From: Chitinophagaceae bacterium
GTDB taxonomy: Bacteria > Bacteroidota > Bacteroidia > Chitinophagales > UBA10324
Length of the DNA stretch: 64,000 nt
Assembly (NCBI GenBank): GCA_016717285.1
Contig: JADKFU010000005.1
Span: forward strand, 2,030,501 to 2,094,500
Direction: 5' to 3'
Position numbers and translations under genes: made by a program. The notes under the pieces are model-generated. The model worked only from the letters and a program-made list of their open reading frames with translations. It had not been told where the DNA came from and made no database searches. This document shows positions 1 through 7,078 of this stretch, piece after piece. Each line of letters begins with the position of its first letter. Position 1 is the stretch's first letter.

Positions 1-57
1 GCAGCTCCATGGTAATTCAGGATTAAGCCAACGCTGATCTCCCAACAGTCTCTCTCC

Positions 58-110
58 CATCCATCGGATAGCGCGTTGCTCAAGGGCCTGCGCAAGCTAT
101 CCGATGGATG
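58..110. repeat. Palindromic hairpin, 15-bp arms
   Basis: Positions 58-72 (CATCCATCGGATAGC) and 96-110 are perfect reverse complements around a 23-bp loop. The loop also carries a short inner TTGC/GCAA pair. No T-run follows on either strand, so it is not an obvious terminator. It fits an intergenic REP-like palindrome, in keeping with the other repeats in the first 2.4 kb. The left part of the window (1-170) otherwise shows no gene. Confidence 0.6.
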
Positions 111-208
111 CATTCCGTCACTTTTGCTGTTTCAACTATCGGGAACCTTATTGAATTTATACCTTTGCGGACATGGTTTTTTTTAAGACCCTGCAATCCC
201 AAATCAAT

Positions 209-679
209 ATGAATGCAATTATTCGCAAAGCGGAAAAAAAAGATGTGCCTGCAATGCTGGCATTGATTAAAGAATTGGCCGCATATGAAAAAGCGCCGCA
301 GGAAGTAAGCAACACGATCGAACGGATGGAGCAGGATGGATTTGGGGAGCAACCTTCCTTCTTTTCTCATGTAGCTGAATTAGATGGAATGGTTGTCGGT
401 GTTGCCATATATTATACTGCCTATTCAACATGGAAAGGAAAATACATCTATCTCGACGACATTGTAATTACAGAAAAATTTCGTGGCCATGGAATCGGGA
501 AGCAATTATTTGATGGCGTTGGTGCATTTGCAAAATCCATTGGAGCGAATCTGCTCAGGTGGCATGTGCTCGAATGGAATGAGCCTGCTATAAATTTTTA
601 TAAAAAATACAATTCCAATCTCGATCCTGAATGGATCACCTGCAAACTAATGAAAGCAGATCTCGAAAGGTTGTTTTAG
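209..679 (+). CDS. GNAT-family N-acetyltransferase
   Basis: This is a 156-aa, single-domain GCN5-related acetyltransferase, predicted to move an acetyl group from acetyl-CoA to an amine; the substrate is unknown. It opens with a typical beta1-alpha1 (MNAIIRKAEKKDVPAML). The acetyl-CoA-binding motif A reads as FRGHGIGKQLF near residues 105-115, and motif B as ExNEPAINFYKK near residues 135-146. These features, and the length, resemble the diamine/spermidine N-acetyltransferase-like group. I chose the ATG at 209 because the GNAT fold begins there; an upstream in-frame ATG at 173 adds 12 unlikely residues. A TACCTTTG (160-167) matches the Bacteroidota -7 consensus TAnnTTTG, but I see no convincing -33 box. 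It stands alone, upstream of the REP array. Confidence 0.85.
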   Translation: MNAIIRKAEKKDVPAMLALIKELAAYEKAPQEVSNTIERMEQDGFGEQPSFFSHVAELDGMVVGVAIYYTAYSTWKGKYIYLDDIVITEKFRGHGIGKQLFDGVGAFAKSIGANLLRWHVLEWNEPAINFYKKYNSNLDPEWITCKLMKADLERLF

Positions 680-720
680 ACAACCTCGCCATAGGAAACT
701 AATTTCAATGGAAACACCCT

Positions 721-1500
721 ACACCGCCCCCGTGTCTCTGCTGAAAGCCTTGTGCTGTGAGCTAGCAGGACACGGGGGAATTCATTTCCCACCCCTTTCA
801 AACTGATTGTCATCTTCCGTGCAGGATTTACACCGCCCCCGTGTCTCTGCTGAAAGCCTTGTGCTGTGAGCCAGCAGGACACGGGGGAATTCAATGCCCA
901 ACCCTTTCAAACTGATCGTAACCTTTTACACCTCCCCCGTCTCTCTGCTGAAAGCCTTGTGCTGTGAGCTAGGAGGACACGGGGGAATTCAATGCCCAAC
1001 TCTTTCAAACTGATCGTCACCTTACACCGCCCCCGTGTCTCTGCTGAAAGCCTTGGCGTGAGCAGCAGGACACGGGGGATATGCCCAACCTTAAAACTGA
1101 TTGTCACCTTTTACACCGCCCCCGTGTCTCTGCTGAAAGCCTTGTGCTGTGAGCTAGCAGGACACGGGGGAATTCAATGCCCAACCCTTTCAAACTGATC
1201 GTCACCTTTTACACCGCCCTCGTGTCTCTGCTGAAAGCCTTGTGCTGTGAGCTAGCAGGACATGGGGGAATTCAATGCCCAACCCTTTCAAACTGATCGT
1301 CACCTTTTACACCGCCCCCGTCTCTCTGCTGAAAGCCTTGTGCTGTGAGCTAGCAGGACACGGGGAATTCAATGCCCAACCCTTTCAAACTGATCGTCAC
1401 CTTTTACACCGCCCTCGTGTCTCTGCTGAAAGCCTTGTGCTGTGAGCTAGCAGGACACGGGGGAATTCAATGCCCAACCCTTAAAACTGATTGTCACCTT
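721..1500. repeat. REP/BIME-like array, eight ~98-bp units
   Basis: Eight direct copies begin near 721, 830, 928, 1024, 1112, 1210, 1309 and 1406 (spacing 109, 98, 96, 88, 98, 99, 97). Each unit has an imperfect hairpin: CCCCCGTGTC-T-CTGCT pairs with AGCAGGACACGGGGG across a ~21-nt loop with one bulged T. A linker (GAATTCAATGCCCAACCC followed by TTTCAAACTGATCGTCACC) separates units. Copies differ by small changes, such as CGTGTCT to CGTCTCT and a short deletion in unit 4. The array ends inside the stop-codon end of the adjacent tyrosine transposase gene. GC-rich palindromes in tandem beside a RAYT gene are the hallmark of REP/BIME elements. Short reading frames through this region are repeat artefacts. 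Confidence 0.9.
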
Positions 1501-2066
1501 CCGTGCAGGATTTCTGCATAATGTGTTATTGGAAATTGACAAGGCTTGCCCAATTCGTAAAATGCTGCACTGGAATGTTCGTACAAAACAAAGTCACTTA
1601 CCAAACGCCACTTACCCCTAACCGGATTATGATGAATGTATTCGATCTTTTGAAAGAGCATTTTTTCATCGATGATACGACGCCCATCAAAGGAGGATTT
1701 GAAAACCTGGTGAAGTTTACCTCGCTTGCTATCGCTTGGAGTAACCTCATTTGCCAATTGCTTCAACAAATAATCATTTCCGGAATTCTTCAACCTGTTT
1801 ACAATATCGTATGCAAGGAATCTTTTTCCATTACTGACCAGGGTATTTAATTTCGCATTTTTGTAAGGAGTTGCCATAATGAAATGCAGGTGATTGGGCA
1901 TGATCACAAAAGCGCAAGTCCTGAAGTTTTTATCGTTGGCAATTGTAAACCACTCATAAACTTGATCATAGGTTTTTGTATCTTCAAACAATGGCAGCCA
2001 ATTGGTGCAGGTGAATGTACAGAAATACAATTCATTGGGAAGATCGTGGAGTGTTTTTACTGACAT
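1494..2066 (-). CDS. REP-associated tyrosine transposase (RAYT, Y1_Tnp/HUH family)
   Basis: This 190-aa protein looks like a complete transposase of the IS200-like Y1 family (PF01797), RAYT subgroup. The HUH metal-binding motif appears as MPNHLHFIM near residues 56-64. A downstream IEYIHHNPVRGKW block (around 142-154) is typical of RAYTs, where the conserved tyrosine of the Y-x-H-x-NPV block lies on the catalytic helix. RAYTs bind and cut single-stranded REP hairpins and are thought to spread them. The direct REP array lies immediately 3' of the gene, and an inverted REP unit lies 5' of it (2185-2244), so the gene is flanked by its presumed substrate. The frame is intact, with the stop within the repeat linker, so the enzyme may be active. 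Confidence 0.9.
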   Translation of the reverse strand: MSVKTLHDLPNELYFCTFTCTNWLPLFEDTKTYDQVYEWFTIANDKNFRTCAFVIMPNHLHFIMATPYKNAKLNTLVSNGKRFLAYDIVNRLKNSGNDYLLKQLANEVTPSDSKRGKLHQVFKSSFDGRRIIDEKMLFQKIEYIHHNPVRGKWRLVSDFVLYEHSSAAFYELGKPCQFPITHYAEILHGR

Positions 2067-2184
2067 CCAAAAAAATAATGAAAGAATGAATAGGAAGAGA
2101 TTTTATGGCGTCGAATTTTACACCTCCGCCCTTTCTTTAATGACGGGTTTGAGGAGAGACAGCGAGACACGGCATAAGCGCTAT

Positions 2185-2244
2185 GAATTCCCCCGTGTCC
2201 CGCTGGCTCACAGCACAAATCCACTTGCGGAGACACGGCGGCGG
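2185..2244. repeat. Inverted REP unit upstream of RAYT
   Basis: Read on the minus strand, 2244-2185 (starting CCGCCGCCGTGTCTCCGC and ending GGGACACGGGGGAATTC) matches the array unit at 721-1500, including the GTGCTGTGAGC loop. It is inverted relative to the array and lies on the far side of the transposase gene. A diverged half-copy may extend left to about 2120. Together they form a REP-RAYT-inverted REP arrangement. Confidence 0.75.
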
Positions 2245-2252
2245 AGTAATCT

Positions 2253-2368
2253 GTTTTGAAATCAATTAATTTTTTTACAATGCTCTTTGGTTCGGCTTTG
2301 CCAGAAGCGCACCCTGAGCGCAGCCGAAGGGTAAGCGATGTAACAATTATATTGATTGATTTCAAAAC
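2253..2368. repeat. Nested palindromic element (MITE-like)
   Basis: An 18-bp terminal inverted repeat (GTTTTGAAATCAATTAAT at 2253-2270; its complement with one mismatch at 2351-2368) encloses a second inverted repeat, TTCGGCT (2291-2297) / AGCCGAA (2322-2328). The inner sequence, read on the minus strand, includes CTTCGGCTGCGCTCAGGGTG, which resembles a palindrome seen widely in Bacteroidota intergenic DNA (from memory). There is no coding capacity. The whole folds into a long cruciform of about 116 bp. Confidence 0.6.
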
Positions 2369-2464
2369 AACTGCTGAGCGTTTGCGCTCGCCCGAAAAAA
2401 AAATTCCACCGCCCTATGTATCCTTAGGAGAACATAGAGACAGTGGAATTTCTTTCCCAACGCG

Positions 2465-4102
2465 CTACTGCTGCCGTACAATATTACTTACAAACACCTC
2501 ACCCCCCACTACAATCCTCACGATATAAATTCCGTCTTTCACATCCAGCCTGATGTCCTGCGTTAACATTCCATCATTCACTGCCACCTGCTGCGAATAA
2601 ATTTTCTGACCAATAGCATTCATCACTTCCACAGTAGCCACATCATTTTCATTTCCGGCAAGGTTCAATTGAACAGTAAAAGCACCATTGTTCGGGTTCG
2701 GGAAAACCTGCACCGTTGCAGGTGTTATGATCTCCTGCACTTCTTTATCTAAACACGTGATGCGTTTTATTTTTGTTATCGCTGAAGTGCTCGTGCAACC
2801 AAAGCTGTTGCTCTCTGTTACCACGAAGCTTCCCTTCTTTTTCGTTTTGTAGGTTGATGAAGTTGCGCCGGCAATAATCACATTGTCGCGGTACCAGGCA
2901 TAACTTATTCCTGCACCGGTATTTGCTGTAAGTGTCACTTTTACATCTTTACATTCTGTAATGGTTCCGGCAGGAGTAATAGTTGCTGTCAATGCATTTT
3001 CATCAATCTGACCGTTGCAGTTATCATCAGTGCCGTTGCAAATATCAGGAGCCCCCGGATAAGTGGTTGCGCTTCCATCATTACAGTCAGTGTTATTCAT
3101 AACATAGCCTGAAGGAGCTGAACAGGCAAGCTCAGATACATTCGCATCACCAAAACCATCATGGTCCGCATCACGATAAAAAGTTTGTTGCACACCTTCA
3201 TCAATAGTTCCATTACAGTTATCATCCATTCCGTTGCAAATTTCTGCCGCATCAGGATTCGTTGAACTGTTCCCGTCATCACAATCTTCATTGTTAACAA
3301 CAAATCCTCCCGGAGCCGTACACGCCATTGCAGTTACATACGGATCTCCGAAACTATCGTTGTCATTGTCGGCATAAAAAGTCTGTTGTGCTCCTTCATC
3401 CACCTGTCCGTCACAATTCTCATCTACACCATTGCATATTTCCGTTGCACCCGGATGTATAGACGGATCACCATCGTTACAGTCAACAGAAGAAGAGAAC
3501 CCATCACCGTCATCATCTACACTGCTGATTCCTGTCACCGTTCCGCCCAGCGTAATATTCAAAAGCTGTAGCGTACCCGCCGTAGCCGAAGCACTGAAGC
3601 CATAGATCCGCACCTTCACTGCCGTTGAAATAGCGAAGTCAGGAATATCCCAGGTATAGTTCAGCACGCTGCCGCAGCCAGCATTCTTAGGTGCATGGTT
3701 GACCCCTTCGTCTATCCAGGTAGTTCCACCATCAACGCTGTAGGCAAACCGTGTAAGCGCCGGACCGGTTGAACTTCTTCTCAGTCCTGCCGTCAACGAA
3801 ATAATGTTGAGCTGAAAACCGCTGTTAGGTGTTACAGTAAATTCTATCGCTTTCTGGCTGGTATTGAATACCATGACATTGGTAAATTTATTAGATGAAA
3901 ATCCGGTAGAACAAGGCGATGTAGGAATACCCGCACCATTCACTCTTGTTAGATTGGAACCACTTGCATTGGCAGCAACTGCCGACGGATTACCAACCGT
4001 AGAGTTTGTGTAAGAAAAAATTTGTGCATGAGAGATCGCCGGAAAAAACGTCCATCCGAAAAGAACCATGCAGGCGGCAACTTTGTAAAAAGTAGATTTC
4101 AT
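2465..4102 (-). CDS. Secreted T9SS cargo with MopE-type metal-binding repeats
   Basis: This 545-aa secreted protein starts with a Sec signal peptide (hydrophobic AACMVLFGWTFFPAISHAQ). About 150 residues of beta-rich sequence follow. Then come three repeats of the putative metal-binding motif PF11617 (MopE type): D-x-D-x-DG-(F/Y), then DC-DD/N, P-x-A-x-E-I/C-C-NG-D-NC-G-x-D-E. They are separated by QQTFYxDxDxDxFGD linkers, roughly residues 195-370. An Ig/PKD-like domain follows, with TCTSTSAITK near its end. The C-terminus is a type A T9SS sorting domain (VFPNPNNGAF to GIYIVRIVVGGEVF), so it should be exported across the outer membrane by T9SS. The repeats are Asp-rich calcium- or copper-binding loops by family. 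It is a single gene with no operon partner; 4103-4280 upstream is non-coding. Confidence 0.85.
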   Translation of the reverse strand: MKSTFYKVAACMVLFGWTFFPAISHAQIFSYTNSTVGNPSAVAANASGSNLTRVNGAGIPTSPCSTGFSSNKFTNVMVFNTSQKAIEFTVTPNSGFQLNIISLTAGLRRSSTGPALTRFAYSVDGGTTWIDEGVNHAPKNAGCGSVLNYTWDIPDFAISTAVKVRIYGFSASATAGTLQLLNITLGGTVTGISSVDDDGDGFSSSVDCNDGDPSIHPGATEICNGVDENCDGQVDEGAQQTFYADNDNDSFGDPYVTAMACTAPGGFVVNNEDCDDGNSSTNPDAAEICNGMDDNCNGTIDEGVQQTFYRDADHDGFGDANVSELACSAPSGYVMNNTDCNDGSATTYPGAPDICNGTDDNCNGQIDENALTATITPAGTITECKDVKVTLTANTGAGISYAWYRDNVIIAGATSSTYKTKKKGSFVVTESNSFGCTSTSAITKIKRITCLDKEVQEIITPATVQVFPNPNNGAFTVQLNLAGNENDVATVEVMNAIGQKIYSQQVAVNDGMLTQDIRLDVKDGIYIVRIVVGGEVFVSNIVRQQ

Positions 4103-4176
4103 AGAAGAGAGTTTTGAGAGTATGAAATGAATTCCTGCTCAATATAATCAATTGAATAATTTATTTATCGTGCATA

Positions 4177-4347
4177 CGGTTTCAAACCAACGGAAAAAAA
4201 TCAATCCCTCCCAACATCAATCCCATTCAACACAATTAATTGTCTACCACATTCTCCATAATTCCGACTCCAGTATCTCTTGCCGTCGGTTTTAACCGAC
4301 GGAAAAAAATCAATCCATCCCAACATCAATCCCATTCAGTACAATTT
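4177..4347. repeat. Pair of ~61-bp direct repeats
   Basis: Positions 4177-4237 and 4287-4347 are near-identical direct copies, 110 bp apart. They share CGGAAAAAAATCAATCC and CCCAACATCAATCCCATTCA. The right copy starts in a perfect palindrome (CCGTCGGTT-TT-AACCGACGG, 4283-4302). The right copy abuts the truncated propeller fragment, so the repeats may mark a past rearrangement. Confidence 0.7.
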
Positions 4348-4609
4348 CAATAATACCGAAAGCAATACTATTTCTTCCTATTCCGTAAGCAATGGAGGCC
4401 AGCTTACTTTACTGCAGGCAGTAGCTGCAACAACTGCAGCGAGTCCTATCGACGTAGTAGTGGCCGGCCCGGAGGAACAATATGTGATTGAACTGAGCGC
4501 CGAAGGACATACTATTGGTAGTTTCAGCCGTAACAATGATGGAAGTCTTACAATGGTAGCTGAAATGCCAGATGTAACCTCCTCATGTGCGGGGTTAGCA
4601 ACTTTTTAA
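4340..4609 (+). pseudogene. 3' remnant of a beta-propeller (YVTN/lactonase-like) gene
   Basis: The frame encodes about 89 residues with recurring propeller-blade signatures: NTISSYSVSNGGQLTLL, then YVIELSAEGHTIGSFSRNNDGSLTMVAE, and a natural stop at 4607-4609. The pattern 'xTIxxFxxxxDGSLTxxxx' is typical of the lactonase/YVTN seven-bladed propeller family. Full members are 300-400 aa, so only the last one and a half to two blades remain. There is no start codon or ribosome site where homology begins. The 5' boundary coincides with the direct repeat ending at 4347, which suggests deletion or rearrangement of the upstream part. A hairpin terminator follows the stop. Confidence 0.6.
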
Positions 4610-4634
4610 AGAAATTTAATTTCACGTAATATTC

Positions 4635-4667
4635 AATGCCCGAACCTTAAGCAGGTTCGGGCATTTT
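4635..4667 (+). terminator. Rho-independent terminator after propeller remnant
   Basis: A perfect 13-bp stem, AATGCCCGAACCT (4635-4647) / AGGTTCGGGCATT (4653-4665), encloses a 5-nt loop and is followed by TTTTC on the plus strand. It lies 25 bp after the stop of the propeller remnant. On the minus strand no T-run follows. Confidence 0.75.
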
Positions 4668-4703
4668 CATTATTCGGGTTGGAAATCTCACAACTAACCA
4701 CAC

Positions 4704-4725
4704 GTGGAGCTGGAGGGAACTGAAC
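4704..4725 (-). other. Possible tmRNA/tRNA 3'-end remnant (att-like)
   Basis: Read on the minus strand, GTTCAGTTCCCTCCAGCTCCAC resembles the T-loop plus acceptor end of tmRNA (ssrA), whose usual 3' end is GTTC...CCAGCTCCACCA. The T-stem does not pair properly (GACCG against CCCTC) and no body of a tmRNA is visible, so it is not a working gene. ssrA 3' ends are frequent integration sites, hence the att-like reading. The match is short and could be chance. Confidence 0.22.
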
Positions 4726-4875
4726 GGTCTTGCGAAACCCTTACCAGACAACTATTCTGTAAAATTTAGTAGATTGGGTAACCGAATAGGTAACCAACTT
4801 AAATTCACTTCTAGGCTTCTGTGCATATGCCCTTTAACTTATTAACCATACACTTGTCAAAAGTTAATCTGCCTC

Positions 4876-5688
4876 TTAAATTGGACAGTAATTCCCAATC
4901 GGCAATCCCGCATTTTGAGCACCATCCCTGATCCAGCTATCTGCCCTCAGTGATTCTGCTTTAAAAACACCTTCGGAAGGATGATGAAAAAGTACAGAGG
5001 TTTTTACAATCAATGAATCAGCCATCCTCTCAGCTCCATACTGAATGAATGATGAATCGGTAAGTTCACTGAAATAAAAATCAGCATCTCCTCCAATGCC
5101 ACCATGTGAAGTGAAAAAGGTTTTTGTATTACGGCTTTTTACATCTGCAGAAATATTTGTGCCTGCATTAGAAAATAACGAACGGGAGAAAGTATTAGGA
5201 CTCCTCATGGCATGGTACAATACATCAACATTGCTGATCACAGAACCATCGAAAAAAGGTTGCCGGTCAACAGCGTCATACAATCCCATAAAGTATGTCC
5301 GCTTTAATGGAAACTTTTTTGCTATTTCTATAGCAATTAATCCGCCACGGCTATGCCCTATAAGGCATATCTGAATATTCCTGAGAACCTCTGCCTTTTG
5401 TTCGTTCCAATCTTTTATATTGATAAATTTATCCCGCAATTGCTTTTGTGCTGATATAAATGCATCTGTAAGAAAACCGAAAGCATTCACATAAATATCA
5501 ATAGAGTCCTGACCTGTTAGTTTTTCACTTGGGCCATCGAAATACTTTTTAAACCCATAAGGTGTTTTGAAGTCCTGGCAAAATTTATAGACTGAGCTAT
5601 TGCTCCCATCACTTTTTCTCCATCCTGCACTTCCATTTTCATCAGTGCCTGAACCGGTTCCATCAATTGCTACGAGAATGTTAATCAT
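4876..5688 (-). CDS. Putative T6SS lipase effector (DUF2235/Tle-like alpha/beta hydrolase)
   Basis: This 270-aa protein has an alpha/beta-hydrolase layout resembling the DUF2235/Tle phospholipase group. An N-terminal strand ends in AIDGTGSGTDE (Asp9, like the FDGTxN start of DUF2235). The nucleophile elbow is GHSRGG (Ser113). LYDAVDR follows (Asp138, candidate acid), then SHGGIGGDADF (His195, candidate catalytic histidine). By family it would cleave membrane phospholipids of a rival cell. It has no signal peptide, as expected for a T6SS cargo. It lies 58 bp after the DUF4123 gene, a known adaptor for loading such effectors on VgrG. No immunity gene is visible on its other side. Catalytic roles are inferred by position only. 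Confidence 0.75.
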   Translation of the reverse strand: MINILVAIDGTGSGTDENGSAGWRKSDGSNSSVYKFCQDFKTPYGFKKYFDGPSEKLTGQDSIDIYVNAFGFLTDAFISAQKQLRDKFINIKDWNEQKAEVLRNIQICLIGHSRGGLIAIEIAKKFPLKRTYFMGLYDAVDRQPFFDGSVISNVDVLYHAMRSPNTFSRSLFSNAGTNISADVKSRNTKTFFTSHGGIGGDADFYFSELTDSSFIQYGAERMADSLIVKTSVLFHHPSEGVFKAESLRADSWIRDGAQNAGLPIGNYCPI

Positions 5689-5746
5689 AATTGCCGTGAA
5701 TTAGGATTTCTTCAAACAATTTAGATTACTCGATAGGACACGGTTT

Positions 5747-6382
5747 TCAGTCCGAAAGGAAATTCCATCCTTTGTATCGATTATCATCACTTCTCTGCTC
5801 ATCCTCATTTTCCAACGAAGCGGTTGGTTTTATACGTTGGCTCAACTTTACTCCACCCTTATCTAAGAAGTCATTAAAATCCTTTTTGCTGATTCTTTCC
5901 CTTATCAGTTTTTTTCCATCGAATGAAAACAGAAGAGCATACTCCTGATCTTCATCTTCCATCACATAGTGCTCTACAGGTCCAAAAAACTCCTGTAGCT
6001 GCTGCGCATCGCAGGTAGGCAGGAAAATCCGAAGTACGCGTGGGTCATAGAAACGGAAGTACAGTTCCTTGCCATCTTCGGTTTGCACCATTAAAAACTT
6101 TCTAAAATGTTTGCGCAGTTCCTCCATAGAAGTGGAAGTGGAAACAAATATTCCCCAGGAATTACCCCATCCTTTTTCCAATAACCATGATCCAAATTCA
6201 GAGTTCAACTCGTAAGGAAACAAATAAGGCGCAACAGAACTTAACAACTCCTCACTTTGTCCCATGTATAAGCTCAAAAAATTAGTTTGCAGTTGTTGAG
6301 CAGTATCCAACTCACCAAAGATGCGGGCGGCATCGAGGATGGAATAAGTAAAGTGCAGTTGTTGTTGATCTTTGACAGACAT
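5747..6382 (-). CDS. DUF4123 T6SS effector adaptor/chaperone
   Basis: This 211-aa protein carries the DUF4123 domain (Tap/TEC adaptors). The hallmark is the block LYFRFYDPRVLRIFLPTC around residues 106-124. It is preceded by GWGNSWGIFVSTSTSMEELRKHFRKF, typical of the family's GxxxxS-x-L-xxLxxHLR segment. DUF4123 proteins bind a specific effector and dock it onto the VgrG spike without being secreted themselves. It is followed directly by the lipase gene, its probable client. An acidic run (VMEDEDQEYAL) lies near residue 140. A 140-bp gap separates it from the candidate immunity gene upstream, so it may begin its own effector cassette. Confidence 0.85.
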   Translation of the reverse strand: MSVKDQQQLHFTYSILDAARIFGELDTAQQLQTNFLSLYMGQSEELLSSVAPYLFPYELNSEFGSWLLEKGWGNSWGIFVSTSTSMEELRKHFRKFLMVQTEDGKELYFRFYDPRVLRIFLPTCDAQQLQEFFGPVEHYVMEDEDQEYALLFSFDGKKLIRERISKKDFNDFLDKGGVKLSQRIKPTASLENEDEQRSDDNRYKGWNFLSD

Positions 6383-6523
6383 TATAAGTTAGTTAGTACT
6401 GCAATGTTTTACTGGACTCGATGGCTAAAATTGAAATTGCATGAATGCTCTCGGTAATTTTTTTTACTTGAATTTAATCACGAATCTACTTCATGGATTA
6501 CATTATGAAAGAAGATAAACCAA

Positions 6524-7078
6524 CTATTTTGTTGGTTCTGCGTATTCAAATTTTCCAGCCTCTTGAGTTGAAATCTTTATCACATGTGGTAAAGTATCGA
6601 CCCATTCTATAAAGTTATCATTAGTTACCGCTATTTGTTCTTTTGTTTGGAATCCGATAAAACTGTTCGTCTGCAAATCTAAAACCAAAATAGACCAAGT
6701 AAGGTGAGAGCCCGAGTCTATGATGTTGCTTATTTTATAAACAAGAAGATATCTTTTGTCCGGCGAAATGTTTTCCTGGTTTTCCAGGTAACCTGCATTA
6801 ACCTGTTGAATTTCTATTTTAAAAATTTGGTCAGTTTCATTATGCTTGATACAAATGGTACTGAATATATTCAAATCACTTGGCCCATTTAGTATCCTAT
6901 TTTCAAAATACACAGAATGATTAAGCTGAAGAACCTGTAATGGGGAATTCATAGTTTTTATTTTACTGAAACAAGTTAAGATACCAAAAATCACAATGGA
7001 AGAAATAAATATTTTATATTTAAGATTCACATTGACAGTTTTTAATTTTATTAAAACGACTTTCCATATCAGTGCCAC
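6524..7078 (-). CDS. Candidate periplasmic immunity protein for the adjacent effector
   Basis: I do not recognise the family. The product has an N-terminal hydrophobic segment (KIFISSIVIFGILTCFSKI), a signal peptide or anchor, followed by about 140 beta-rich residues. That would place it in the periplasm, where a protein protecting against a peptidoglycan-degrading toxin must act. The annotated ATG at 7078 overlaps the end of the effector gene by 59 bp. A later non-ATG start (for example GTG near 7030), just before the hydrophobic segment, is plausible, so the N-terminus is uncertain. Position directly after a toxin gene, small size and envelope targeting argue for immunity; there is no sequence evidence of the binding partner. 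Confidence 0.5.
   Translation of the reverse strand: MALIWKVVLIKLKTVNVNLKYKIFISSIVIFGILTCFSKIKTMNSPLQVLQLNHSVYFENRILNGPSDLNIFSTICIKHNETDQIFKIEIQQVNAGYLENQENISPDKRYLLVYKISNIIDSGSHLTWSILVLDLQTNSFIGFQTKEQIAVTNDNFIEWVDTLPHVIKISTQEAGKFEYAEPTK

Noticed and set aside
80..370. Minus-strand 96-aa frame near the left edge
   Set aside because: It overlaps the clear GNAT gene on the other strand and has no protein features.
676..1198. Several frames within the REP array
   Set aside because: Repetitive translations of the palindromic units on both strands, not genes.
721..1500. CRISPR array
   Set aside because: Repeat units of ~98 bp with no unique spacers and a transposase neighbour; each unit is a long palindrome. 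No cas genes.
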